A stretch of 64,000 nucleotides of DNA, taken from Siphlonurus alternatus. Its lineage: Eukaryota > Arthropoda > Insecta > Ephemeroptera > Siphlonuridae. The position numbers and the translations under genes are program-made. Positions 25,150 to 35,800 of this stretch are shown one piece after another. The first letter of the stretch is position 1, and each line of letters begins with the position of its first letter. Where the stretch lies: positions 18,447,482 through 18,511,481 of the forward strand of contig OX463787.1 of assembly GCA_949825025.1 (NCBI GenBank), in the 5' to 3' direction. The notes under the pieces are model-generated. The model saw nothing but the letters and a program-made list of their open reading frames with translations, had not been told where the DNA came from and made no database searches.

Positions 25150-25812
25150 TCTGTCGCGACGAAATCTGACCTCCTAATTTTAACCTCCAGACAGTGACGT
25201 CATTGGCACGCCTCACTTGACGTCTTGACGTACTTTATTGTCGCTACGTGACCAGAGCGAGCGTCGTAAATTTAGACACGTAAGGTTCATTTTACAACAC
25301 GTTAGCATTGTGAGACGACCTTAAGAAAATCACGGAGTGAAGAAAAAATGTCGTTCGAAATAGTTTGACATTTTTTGTTATGAGCTTTATTTTATTTGTC
25401 CAGACGCTTTGAAATACTGCAAAAACATTTTTTACTTTTAAACATTAAAATTTATTTTATAATGTATAAAACTTAAAATTAAAATATATAACAATAATTT
25501 TGTTTCAATTTTTAAATTTAATTGATGTTCAGTTGTGCATCACATGCAAGAAATTTAAGTTTTATATTATATAATATTTAATTCTTCAGTCAGTGAATTA
25601 TAATTGATTACAAGTTATCATATCATTTAACACATATTAATTACATATAAAATACAGTATACTAAATTTAGTAACCAAAGATCAAAATCAAAGAAGCACG
25701 TATAATTATGTACAAGTACATGTGCGTATAGTGTGTAATTTTTTAAGTACATATATCTACATTAAGTTTATTATATTTCATTATTAATATATCAATAATA
25801 TAATAAATAAAT
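25150..25812. other. Intergenic, GC-richer then AT-rich; nothing recognised
   Basis: 25150-25320 is GC-richer and has repeated ACGTC words ('tgacgtcattgg', 'cttgacgtcttgacgtac') but no clear element boundary. The rest is AT-rich with no support for a gene. Confidence 0.4.
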
Positions 25813-26647
25813 CAGTCTGTGCGTAGTGCATTAACCAGTTATATCGCTAGATCACCGAAGTCAAAAGCTACGACGAGCGTTGGTTAGTATACTTACTTGT
25901 TAGATGGGTGACCATTTCAAGTAGAAAATAAAATTTACGATGCTCCCTCTCTGGGGTACGTTTCGCTTTCCACCCAGTGCGGAGATGCACTTTTGTGTGA
26001 GGTTCCCCAGGCTTTGGATAATATATTACTTAGATCCATTGATAAAAAGTAGAGGTATGATAAAAAGTAGAGGTGTCCGTCCTGACTGAGGTTTTCCACG
26101 GTTCCCTCAGTCTCACCTCAGCGAATGTTGGGACGCGTAACAGGCCGTGGCAACCATCCGTTCCCTACCTTATCCCCATGAAGAAAATAAGAAGGAGATA
26201 AATCATAAGCAACGCCAATGCGTCGACGAATGTAATCGCTACAGCGCCATGCGGCAAATCTGGAACTATTTTAGGCTCTAGCGGCGTTGTCATCCGCTTC
26301 GCTGTGTCTTAACAAAAAATTAACCACGCTTAAACTGTTGGTCCTAAAATTCTTAAAAAAATACTAGTTTATAAACAAATTCTTCATTTATTAGAAATTC
26401 AAGTGCATTTCGTTCTAAAATGAATATTGCCTGCGATATTTGCCTCCAAATATGACAATGTTATTCTTACGAGGAGTCGAGCCTAAATTAGTTCCGAAAA
26501 GCGCCACGGCCGTTACACTTTTGCCGCAACCGACACAACGTTAATACCAGCTTGTTTGGGTTCCTTCCTTTTTCTTTCATGCTTATCCCTAATAACCATT
26601 ACCCCGCCGCGAGCTGTACATATAAGCTCTTAACGGTGTATCCTTGT
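25813..26647 (+). mobile_element. 5S-derived SINE, nearly full length, split by an insertion
   Basis: The head 'gctagatcaccgaagtc' and 'gatgggtgaccatttcaag' resembles the internal control region of 5S rRNA. The body follows the copy at 48661, including GAGGTGTCCGTCCTGACTGAGG-like sequence. The tail CTCTTAACGGTGTATCCTTG resumes after the 405-bp insertion at 26177-26581. A short internal repeat of 'gataaaaagtagaggt' is present. Transcription would be by RNA polymerase III, and retroposition would need a partner LINE. Confidence 0.85.
26177..26581. mobile_element. hAT-type nonautonomous element inside the SINE
   Basis: It interrupts the SINE and is flanked by the identical 8-mer CTTATCCC (26169-26176 and 26582-26589). 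Termini are CATGAAGAAAATAAGAAGG and CCTTCCTTTTTCTTTCATG. Subterminal 'ggaactattttaggctc' faces 'gagcctaaattagttcc'. The 8-bp duplication and CA...TG ends support hAT. It is 405 bp with no transposase. Confidence 0.9.
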
Positions 26648-26775
<128 letters not shown>

Positions 26776-26884
26776 TTTCGCAACTAGCTCCTTAATATAT
26801 ATGCAACTTTTTTTGGAAGTGTTCGATCATGTCACCTCGCTCTTATAAATTATAATAGAGAAAAATAAAATCAGGACAGAAAAC

Positions 26885-26935
26885 AGCTGATCACCGAAGT
26901 GAAGCAACTTCAGAGGTAGATGGGTGACCACTTTT
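26885..26935 (+). repeat. Short 5S-rRNA-like fragment
   Basis: CTGATCACCGAAGTGAAGCA followed by GTAGATGGGTGACCAC matches the 5S internal promoter region but is shorter than the SINE head. The SINE body does not follow, so it is a separate head fragment or another family. Confidence 0.65.
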
Positions 26936-27005
26936 TGTAAAAATAACTCACAGTCTGAAATTTATCTTTTTTTTATTACATCGTAACAAAAAAGTGAAAT
27001 TCAAC

Positions 27006-27342
27006 AATGGACAACCTACACAACAAAAAATTATTGCAGAAATGAACAGAGGGCTGCACCAAATTATGCTAATATGATTTTTTTTTTCAGATTTTTTTGA
27101 GACCTGCAACTATTTTTAAATAATTATTGAAAGTTCTGTATGTTTAGTTGGCACCCCTGAATCCTTAATAAAAAGGATTGTACTGAGACGCCTATTGACA
27201 CCTCCAGGGGGTTGGCCGCTCTTTCAATAATTATTTAAAAAATAGTTCTGTGTCTTAAAAAAATCTTAAAAAATTCAGAGTAACATAATTTGGTACCCTC
27301 TATTCATTTCTGCAATAAAAAATTTCATGTAGGTTGTCCATT
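27006..27342. repeat. Palindromic MITE, GGACAAC-end subfamily, copy 2
   Basis: Bounded by AATGGACAACCTACA and TGTAGGTTGTCCATT. Arms carry 'attgcagaaatgaacagagg' and 'ctctattcatttctgcaata'. The central block 'cacccctgaatcc' faces 'cctccaggggg'. Noncoding. Confidence 0.9.
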
Positions 27343-27855
27343 ACAATAAATAAAAATGATGAGAATTGAATACTTCTTTCTATTGATGTAAATAAACAAA
27401 ATGTAATGCAGGTGTTAACTAGTACCTCAATATGACAGTTAAGTAGCCCACCTGATCATACTTAATAGCAAATCTTTATTTAGACTGTCCTTAAATTGTG
27501 GCTGAGCTCAGTCTAAATGTACCAGCGAGACAAAACAGATCATCTCACTCTTTCTACATACCAAACCCAACAATTAATATTGATAAATATTCTTTTATTT
27601 TATATCCAGAGTTCAATCATTTTGCAATGAACTGTACAGTAAATACGAGCTTGACATTTTCCATCAAGTTTCGCAAGAAATTACAAGGATATGTAAATAA
27701 CTCAAATGCTTGCTTAATTATTTAATATAAGTATTACATATACTTATATATTATACAGTATATATAGGTTATACCAAGATTTTAGTTGTATAATAATTTT
27801 TGTACTTGTTTCTATGAACAAGTGTACTCTTTATAATCCTGTATAGTGTTTTTTT
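27343..27855. other. AT-rich intergenic sequence, no gene recognised
   Basis: A 75-codon frame at 27498-27725 encodes no recognisable motif and has no splice or promoter support. Confidence 0.4.
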
Positions 27856-27986
<131 letters not shown>

Positions 27987-28074
27987 GATAACGTTTGAAA
28001 ATGCATGTACATAAATTATAATATAAGCTTAAATAAAGAATATAGATGGGGTTTTAGTGACGTAATATATGTAT

Positions 28075-28243
28075 CACCGCAAGCAAGCAAGCAAGCAGGT
28101 AAGCGAGCGCGCTGCAAGAGAGAGAGAAAGAGGGGAGGCAGCCAACAGGTATGCATGTCAAAGGTCGCTCGCTGCCGCTCAGTGCCTGTGTCGCAGTGGA
28201 CGAGAGAGGAAGCATCGCGCGGCAGGGATTTCGTGCAATGAAT
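28075..28243 (+). other. Candidate first exon (GC-rich, CpG-containing)
   Basis: A GC-rich segment in AT-rich surroundings begins with (AAGC)n and an AG-rich run, contains many CpGs, and ends GCAATGAAT followed by a consensus donor GTAAGT at 28244. The last ATG leaves the exon in phase 0. Joining it to the candidate exon at 28888 gives a 32-codon frame. It looks like a promoter-proximal exon of an unidentified transcript. Confidence 0.4.
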
Positions 28244-28887
28244 GTAAGTTAAAATGTGTAAAAACGTAAAAACATTATTTTAAATAAGTTATGGTGCAAA
28301 ATCAAGCTAAAATGAAATTTTCTGTACTTCAAATGTTGTAATTTATGTCAATTCTTTATTTATATTTTTTGCTCTTTGTATGACGATAAAAAAAATTATA
28401 AATTGTTTTTATTTTTAATGTGTATTATAAACTATTATATTATTGGATTATAATTATAGTTTAATTTTGAGTATGCAAATGTATAGTACATACACCTGCA
28501 TTTGTAACCGAATTAAAAAAATTAATGAATATAAATAAACTTTTCTATAGAGTTGTATTCTAATATAATGAATATGCAGGATAATAGCATGATAGAACAA
28601 AAATTAAATGAAAAATCTTATTCTATAATATGCAATTAATTAAGTCTTCTTATTAAAATTTTTATGTTTTTTCTGTAATATATGAAAAATTTATCGTAAC
28701 AGCTAGCAAAAATATGATTAGTATCAATTATCTTTATCCGATAAGGTTTCTAATTTACTGTTCAGCAAGTAGATTAAAATTCTTGAAAAATTAAAAAGTT
28801 TTTTTTTTTAATTATCACAGTCTCACATTTGGTAACATAATTTTTGACCGTAAATGTACTGAATGTTGCGATGTATTTCTTTCTCAG

Positions 28888-28980
28888 GCGATTCTACGAG
28901 ACGAGGCTCTGTCTGATGTAGCGACATGTTTGTTCCCGCATTCTCTCCCACCTTCTATTGGAAATTTCTACCGAATTTAA
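28888..28980 (+). other. Candidate second exon with small reading frame
   Basis: A good acceptor (TATTTCTTTCTCAG) precedes a GC-richer block. Continuing the frame of the ATGAAT at 28238-28243 gives AILRDEALSDVATCLFPHSL and about 11 more codons before TAA at 28978. No family is recognised. The spliced product would be a 32-residue microprotein, or the transcript is noncoding. Confidence 0.3.
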
Positions 28981-30194
28981 TATTCAATTTTTATATTACA
29001 TTGAGCTAATTTGGTGATATATTAATTAAAATTAATGTTATGGTTTAACTTGATATAAATTTTCCCGACATTATTATATAGTTTAATAGATGCGATTGTG
29101 ATCTTATTGCAAATTTAGTGCATTACAGTAGTTTCATTTTGACGTCATTAAATTAAAATGGTTAATTTATTCAAAATGTTATTTTAATATCATTGAGGTA
29201 ATATATCCTGCTAAATTGGCCACATTTGCCGGGTTAATTTTATTATTATTATATTTATTAAAAATTGCTAGTTTCATCAAAATCTTACAATATAACGTTT
29301 GCACTTCCCCGAGGTGTACGAACTTCACTCGTGTCATATTTTACAGCCGAGCATCTTCTGACTGACACGTGTGCGTGATCACGAGTTTTAAAATTGAGCG
29401 TTTCTTTTTGCTTTAATTAAAAAATAAATTACTAAATCAGGTGAAATAAATAAAACAAATAAATTTGATATCAATATTTAATAATCTATATAGTGGAAGG
29501 CGGATATAATATAGGTTCATTTTCAAGTAACTAAAGTGCATTTTCGTTTCAATGAAGTTAACGATAATTGTATTGTTTATAATATCATCCGTTTTAATGT
29601 GTTAAAAGTAGTTTTTAAAAAACGATATTTTTTAAATTGGGTACTGGTATAGTTTGTTTTTTCTTAATCACCATACCATTAGCAGTTTTGATGCATATGG
29701 TATCGGTGATTTTCAAATGTATTATGGCCTGACTATCTTGTAGCTTAGCTGTAAACTTTGCTACTTTTATTTTATTTTTAGTTTATATAACAATCTGCAG
29801 ATTGTTTTGCTCACAATCAATCTAATATACGCAGGTTTAGATTGGTTTAGGTTAGGGCAGTCCGTGACTTGTAGTCAAGTCATGTAATGAGACAAAATCA
29901 CACCTGGTGTGATTGAGAGACCTTGCGGATAAACCAGACTTTTAATTAAATGCATTGATTTTGAAAAAAATAAATAGGATTAACAATTTTAAGAAAACAA
30001 AACTCCCTTTTAATAAATCAACATTATTATAACGTTAAAAAATTTAATCTATAAAATAAATGTACATAGCTTTCTGAAACACAAATATTGTGTTTTGCAG
30101 TATCATCCTGAACAAGATTGTCGTTGACCTGAAGATAATATATATTAAATTAACTTCAGTTAATTTATATAAATTTTATTGACTTAGAGTAATT
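28981..30194. other. AT-rich, with a small GC-richer patch at 29300-29390
   Basis: At about 29340 a TATTTTACAG acceptor-like site precedes a 40-bp GC-richer block (CCGAGCATCTTCTGACTGAC...) ending before TTTTA, with no donor. Near 29830 there is a short degenerate TTAGG-like run. Nothing firm. Confidence 0.35.
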
Positions 30195-30500
30195 ACGAGG
30201 ATGGTTTTCATTCCTTCGCTATAATGCGGGAGAGAGTAGGGGCGGTACCGTCAGATCTGCTCCTGCTCCCCCCTCCGCTTGTTTTTGGTGTCCTGTGGGA
30301 GTGTAGTGGAGGTTCGGTCGTTTCCCTAAGTTACCAGCGAAACCGGCCTCCGCTGAGCATAGCTTTTAATGGTTAGGATGACACGGCTACTGCTTCTCCC
30401 ACCCAGGGTACAAAATCGTCACAATTTACCACAATGTGGTCACCCTGGCTTTGAATAAATTCATTGACAAATATTTGTGGCGTACCTCCCCCTTCCCTTT
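30195..30500 (+). mobile_element. Diverged SINE-like element
   Basis: A GC-rich block in AT-rich surroundings, ending in T-rich low-complexity sequence. Its second half, CTCCCACCCAGGG through ACCCTGGCTTTGAATAAATTCATTGACAA, follows the order of words in the body of the 5S-SINE (CCACCCAGTG, CCAGGCTTTGG, TCCATTGA). The head is different. It is probably a relative of that SINE with another head, or an older copy. Confidence 0.4.
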
Positions 30501-30520
30501 AACCATAATAATCCTTTTTA

Positions 30521-31280
30521 TTTATTTTTAGTTTTTATTATTATTTATTTTATTATTTTTCGTTTTATTTATTTTTTATTATGATTTTATGATTTTTATT
30601 TAATTCCTTTATCCATGATCCTTATTCAACCTTAATCATATACAAGTAAAAGTGTAGATGGACTTGCTTAGACCATGGCCATCTTGTTTAGTATGATACT
30701 GGGAAACACAGGAATTTGTAGTTTTTGGATTTTTTACAATATAATTTAAAATGAGTAAAATAAAATAAGTTCACATTTATTTAATATTTTGTCACACAAA
30801 TTTCATAAATTATTTAAAAGTAAAATTAAGTAAACTAATAAATATTATATATTTTTTTAAAATTATCCAATATTAAGTAAATATAACTTTGTCTGGTTTT
30901 TAAACAATGCCACGTCTCGAACGAGTTAGTTCGATCATATTGCATATTAGTCCCTAGTAACTAAAACAAAAGCTTGTAATAGTATAATTAAATATACATG
31001 CTTTGATTGAAACCTTCCTCTTTATAAAATATCGTTTTTACCACTATTTTGCTATGCTATATTAGCACAGGAACTGTGTAGTCATGGCTCCTTTACTCTC
31101 CTTTGTTTGAAAAATATTCAAAATGAATAATTAAACATGAAAATGGATATTATTGCATAAATCTTAATATATATTATATTATAGTAAATTATCTAAATTA
31201 CGTTGCCGGTAATATATAATATAATTATATTAATTGAATTTTATATATCATTAAATTAAATTATGTAATTATCAAATATA
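30521..31280. other. AT-rich intergenic sequence, no gene seen
   Basis: Nothing supported beyond low-complexity T-rich and A-rich sequence. Confidence 0.45.
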
Positions 31281-31289
31281 TTTATTACG

Positions 31290-31366
31290 GAGTCTGCCAC
31301 CTCTTCAATTCCCCACATGATCACCTCGTCACGTGACCTCCGCGAGATCATCGCTCACTTGTTCTG
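31290..31366 (+). other. Candidate alternative first exon
   Basis: A GC-richer block with CACGTGACCTCCGCGAG ending in CTTGTTCTG followed by donor GTGAGTTGC at 31367. The words resemble the block ending at 32024 (TGACCT, 'gttcattcatttg' then GTGAGT). It may be an alternative first exon of the same transcript. The MITE at 31404 lies between the two. Confidence 0.3.
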
Positions 31367-31403
31367 GTGAGTTGCTTACCTCAAATAATTTAACATTGTA
31401 GTT

Positions 31404-31809
31404 TTATGGTAGAGATAACGTCGATCAGCTGTTCCACGTAGGTCTCTTTGATTAACATGTAAACCTTAGCAAATTCACAAAATTTCTGAAATTTTTTGAG
31501 AGGCAGATATTAGTGCCTAAAAGACATAAAAAAAGCTTCAAAACAATTAAACGAGCTGACATTTTTAATTAGGTTTTTAATTTGTCTCTTCATGGGAAAG
31601 CCCTATGCTGAAAATTAGAAAAAAAAAAAAAAAAAAAAAGGAATTATTAAAAAAATCGGCTCGTTAAATTGTTTCGAATTTTTTGAATGGCTTTTAGGCA
31701 CTAAAATCTGCTTCTCAAAAAATTTCAGAATTTTTGTGAATTTGCTAAGGTTTACATGTTAATGAAAGGAGACTACGTCAAACAGCTGATTGACGTTATT
31801 TCTACCTTA
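31404..31809. repeat. Palindromic MITE, GGTAGAGATAACG ends, copy 1
   Basis: Left GGTAGAGATAACGTCGATCA and right TGATTGACGTTATTTCTACC are inverted. Arms carry 'catgtaaaccttagcaaatt' facing 'aatttgctaaggtttacatg', and a poly(A) run lies near the centre. Same family as 49636, with shorter related ends at 55334 and 57645. Confidence 0.85.
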
Positions 31810-31914
31810 ACATGAAGGTCTAAATTGGCATTATGTTCTCTCAAGTGTACCATAGATAGGAGCAACTCTTTGCTCGGCTGAACACTCGAAGTTCGCGCAC
31901 GGTGCCCCAACCAA

Positions 31915-32024
31915 CGCCGATGTGACGTCACAAATGACCTGTGATATGACGTCACAGCTGACCTGCGATGTGACGTCACAGATGACCTACCCCACTGACC
32001 TGTAGAGACTCGTTCATTCATTTG
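31915..32024 (+). promoter_or_regulatory. 24-bp repeat of CRE plus TGACCT half-sites, ending at a splice donor
   Basis: Perfect TGACGTCA words start at 31923, 31947 and 31971, exactly 24 bp apart. Between them TGACCT half-sites start at 31935, 31959 and 31983, with a fourth at 31996. The block ends TCATTTG followed by a consensus donor GTGAGT at 32025. Known biology: TGACGTCA binds CREB/ATF factors and TGACCT is a nuclear-receptor half-site. I infer a promoter or 5'-exon region for the transcript whose exons start at 33077. Confidence 0.5.
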
Positions 32025-32114
32025 GTGAGTTATTAACATTTAAAAGGTAATGGTTGAACAAGTGCATTGCTAACATAATGCATTTTCGTCATTGTATTCT
32101 CTCAATGTCGTACC

Positions 32115-32342
32115 AGAGACCTCCGTGTCTTATGGCCAGGGATTTGATCAGAGTTCCGCTGTTTCTGAGAGTGCGGCGCTGTTAAATGTTCGGCACGGCC
32201 CGGTTCTTGCTGGCTGTAATTGCCCGCGTAGCCAGCGAGAACCGGGCCGTGCCGTTGAGATTCATTGGCGCCGCCATTCTCAGTTTCAGTGAAGCTCGGC
32301 CAAGCTGGTCAAATTTCTGGCCTTAAGTCACGGAGGTCTCTG
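32115..32342. repeat. GC-rich TIR element (AGAGACCTCCGTG ends)
   Basis: AGAGACCTCCGTGTCTTATGG faces the reverse complement near 32322-32342. The centre has a strong stem: 'ggcacggcccggttctngctgg' facing 'ccagcgagaaccgggccgtgcc'. A related copy lies at about 60638-60880 ('gtgtcttacggccagggatt'). Confidence 0.8.
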
Positions 32343-32751
32343 TAGGGTGTTTTATGTCGTACCATTGGTCCATGTTTTGTGTGCCGACGCTCAAATTTGT
32401 GTCTGGTGACGTCATCAGTGACGTCAGAGCTGCCTCGTAGTGCATTCTTTTGCAAACAATCAAGGTATATACAAGAGACTTAAAAGTGTATTGTTGTTTA
32501 CATCATGAGGTAACGATGTGTATTAAATAGAGGCTTCAAGTTGGTGCGCCTCGCGATATAAATACAAAATAAGAATACAATTTTGTATTGAACGTACGTA
32601 CATCATTGAACGATATAATATATCATTGAATGATTTTTATTAATTCATTTTTAGTGTAATGTCACACGTTTATAAGAATGCATTTTTCACACTAAGTTTG
32701 TTTAATCAAACAATATTTTGTAAAACATAATCAGTATTCAGTTTAAGCAAT

Positions 32752-33041
32752 GGAGTATCGACCTCAAATTTTCTTATTGCAGAGAAATAGATAGAGCATG
32801 CAAAGTTGTGCTACCTTAATTTTTTTTTTTCAGATTTTTTAGAGCCCGGGAATACTTTCAAAAAATAATTTTTTTTTTGTGACGTCACGAGGTGGCAAGA
32901 CTGGCAAGTCCTATCTTTTTCTTTTTCATTACTTTTTTAGAAATCGTTCATTGGCTCTAAAAAATATGAAAAAAATCAGGGTAGCATAACTTTGCACTCT
33001 CTATCCATTTCTGCAATAAAAAAAATTGAGGTCAATACTCC
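32752..33041. repeat. CRE-MITE, copy 5
   Basis: Bounded by GGAGTATCGACCTCA and TTGAGGTCAATACTCC. The left arm has an intact TGACGTCA. The right centre is deleted, so the palindrome is lopsided. It ends 35 bp before the candidate exon at 33077. Confidence 0.8.
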
Positions 33042-33076
33042 ATATAAAATTTTAATTGCATGTTTCTCCCTCCTAG

Positions 33077-33228
33077 AACATGTTTACCAAACTTCGCCAC
33101 ACTGCACGATGGTCCGCTCAAGAGTCCACCCCTCGACTTGCGAGAGAAAGACTCCTCGCCGGTCAGAGACTCCACACGTCACAACGATCGTTCGTCCGGC
33201 CTGCAAGGATCACACCTGTCTTCTCCAG
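33077..33228 (+). other. Candidate exon A of an unidentified spliced gene
   Basis: Acceptor TTTCTCCCTCCTAG and donor GTGGGAATA bracket a 152-nt GC-rich block with very sharp composition boundaries. ATG at 33080 opens a frame beginning MFTKLRHTARWSAQESTPRL that leaves the exon in phase 2 and continues in frame into exons B, C and D. All three frames are open in this exon, so the open frame alone is weak evidence for coding. The product would be basic and R/S/T-rich, with no recognised domain. A spliced noncoding RNA is an equal alternative. Confidence 0.45.
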
Positions 33229-33404
33229 GTGGGAATATTGTACACTTCTGGGCAGGCCGAACGTTATCTCTACTCGTATTATGCAATGTATAATTTTCCG
33301 CTTTCAATGTAAAATTATTGTGAGTAGAGACGTTGCTATTATGTTGCTATATGCGTGACCGATATCGTTACCATAATCGTTACTAATGACCTCAGAAATA
33401 TGAT

Positions 33405-33735
33405 AATGGACAATTTGCATGATTTTTTTTTATTACAGAAATGGATAGAGGGTACCAAATTATGCTACTTTGAATTTTTTTCAGATTTTTTTGAGAGCGG
33501 AAACTATTTTTAAAAAATTATTGAACGTCAGTTTTATGACGTCACGGGCGTTTAGCGCCTATCCTTTTCTTAAGGACAGACTCCTCGTGATGTCATAAAA
33601 TCCACTTTCAATAATATTTTAAAAATAGTTCACAGTCTCCAAAAAATCTGGAAAAAATCACTAAAATCAGGGTAGCATAACTTTGCACCCTCTATTCGTT
33701 TCTGCAATAAAAAAAGGTCATGCAAATTGTCCATT
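33405..33735. repeat. Palindromic MITE, GGACAA-end with CRE centre
   Basis: Ends AATGGACAATTTGCATG and CATGCAAATTGTCCATT. The centre is of the CRE type (TGACGTCACGGGCG left, TGATGTCA right). It thus joins the ends of one subfamily to the core of the other, showing that they are one superfamily. Confidence 0.85.
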
Positions 33736-35165
33736 ATTTTTATTTCTCCAAGAGCTAAAATTTTCGGACGTGCGTATTAAGTGCTGTAATTTCTACCATT
33801 TTTTTAAGAACTAACAATGTTAATTCCAAAAGACAGCTTTTTTAACTAGAACTAAATTTTACACAAAAATATACATTACTTAAAAAAAAAAAAAAAAAAA
33901 AAAAAACACTAGCTGTACACGATTCTCGAAGGAAAATTGACACCGCATTTTCTAGCATAAACGCAGAAAGTGTAATCTTATAGTTTCATCCTGCAACCTG
34001 CGACACTTTGCCGCTTAAACAATTGCCTACTTTACAGTGTAAACTATCTAATGACGTCACGTCATACACTTCTTGTCATCCCGAACGTTACGTCTGCTCT
34101 CATTGCACCCGGCCTCATGTATATTGTTTCCATTTTAGAGGTGTCTTGAGAACAAACATTTGTGTAAATGGCTGCATGGTTGAAGATTGCATTGAGGCTT
34201 ACGATCACGATAGAAAATGATAGTTCGAAAAGCAAGGGAATGTCAAGGGAATTTATTAAAAGACAAACGTCAACTTTTTTTTATTACAAAAATATTGATA
34301 TATACAGTATTCCGTGATTTGATAATTTTGTTCAGGATATGCTTTTTATATTCTCTAACACCGGCCCTTACAATCGCTGTTGATTCATTTTGCAATTTTT
34401 TATACTGAATCAAATTATGGAAATACAATACAGGAATATGACGTCACAACATCTTTAATTTCGATTTTGAGTCTTTCACAGCAAAAGTGAAATATTCGCA
34501 TGCAATGCTCTTTACTGTAAAATGTATTTGGCCACGGATATATAACTAAATAAAGTATATTGTGCCATGTTCAATTAAAAAAATGCAGTTGAGAGATGTT
34601 CTTTATACCCCAGCCCTCAAATTAAATCCAAAGGGAGGCCTCCCACCTGTTTTCGCTTTCCTGGTACGCATATATGCATGGCTTTGTCATACAATTTGAG
34701 GCAGCCTGAATGTTATATTTCAAAAACTGATATAGTTTCCATAACAAATATACAGTTTAATGATTAAAGCGACAGTATCTAATTTAATTTTTGGTACATT
34801 ATTTATATATTATATTTCAATTTTATATAGTATAAAATATTAATTTAAAAAGGACACAATTTAACACATGTTTAAATTTAATATTATATTCCCTTGACAT
34901 TTTTCATGCACCAAAATCGAACAGTTAAAAAATCCAACTTTATTATAAATTGAAAAAAATTAATGTAAATTTGATGAAACATGCAGTTTATTTTCTAAAT
35001 TTTGTCGTTCAAACGGTTGAGTTTATATATTGACAAAGTGAGGGACACACAATTATTGATATCAAATTTAATGTACATTTCTTTTTTAAATCTATCCTAA
35101 AAATATATTTCATAGAACAAATAGATTCACCACCGCCTAATTAATTGCTAATATCTCTTTGCTAG
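33736..35165. other. AT-rich; would be intron A-B; no gene seen
   Basis: Poly(A) run near 33880-33905. A cysteine-containing 70-codon frame at 34008-34220 has no family, splice or composition support. The remainder is AT-rich. Confidence 0.4.
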
Positions 35166-35308
35166 AACTCGTCTGTCCATCCTCACGATCGCTCAAGAGG
35201 CCGCCCCACCAGACTCACGATGGACATTTTACGAAGCCCCCCGCATGTTGTTGCAGGAGGCAAAGACAGACAACACATCGAGGATGCCGTCTCGTGCAGC
35301 CAATCAAG
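35166..35308 (+). other. Candidate exon B of an unidentified spliced gene
   Basis: Acceptor ATATCTCTTTGCTAG and donor GTACTCTCC bracket 143 nt of GC-rich sequence. Entering in phase 2 from exon A gives 47 open codons containing AQEAAPPDSRWTFYEAPRML. The word 'cgctcaagag' is shared with exon A, hinting at an old exon duplication. No domain is recognised. Confidence 0.45.
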
Positions 35309-35677
35309 GTACTCTCCTCACCTTGGAAATTTTTCTCATTAATAAGTGACAGTATATAAAATTGTGCATTAAAGCCTAATTACAAATAGATATTATCTCT
35401 CGGTATAAAAAATTTATCATGAAGATGAAAATGTAAAAAAATTGTTGATTTCATTTCATTTGATATTTTTATTCAAATTTAAATATGCCACTATCTTTGA
35501 GAAGTTTTGTAGTACTTAGATTTTTTTTTTAACGTCATGTACGTATCTCAAACAATGTGAAGTATATTTTTTGTTATTAATTATCAGTTTTGATATAATA
35601 TAATATAAATAAAAAATATCAATAAAAAATATAATAATAAACAATATATTTTGATATTAATAAACTTTGCCTTATAG

Positions 35678-35800
35678 GACTGTTTGGACTCGTCAATGGA
35701 CTCGCTGATTGTTGGACTCTCTCAAATCTTCACACGCTTTCGGACAAGGAAACGCCCCACGTGACACCACGTGGTCGCTCGTCTCAGCATTCCTCGCCAG
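35678..35800 (+). other. Candidate exon C of an unidentified spliced gene
   Basis: Acceptor TTTGCCTTATAG and donor GTAGGGATC bracket 123 nt. Only one frame is open across it, and that is the frame required by exon B (phase 1 in, phase 1 out). It encodes LFGLVNGLADCWTLSNLHTL and 20 more residues. That match is the main argument that the A-B-C chain could code. Confidence 0.45.

Noticed and set aside
29838..29862. Interstitial insect telomere repeat (TTAGG)n
   Set aside because: Only two or three degenerate units; chance is sufficient.
34008..34220. Cysteine-containing 70-codon frame
   Set aside because: Cysteine spacing fits no zinc-finger or knottin pattern I know, codons are not biased, and no splice sites bound it.
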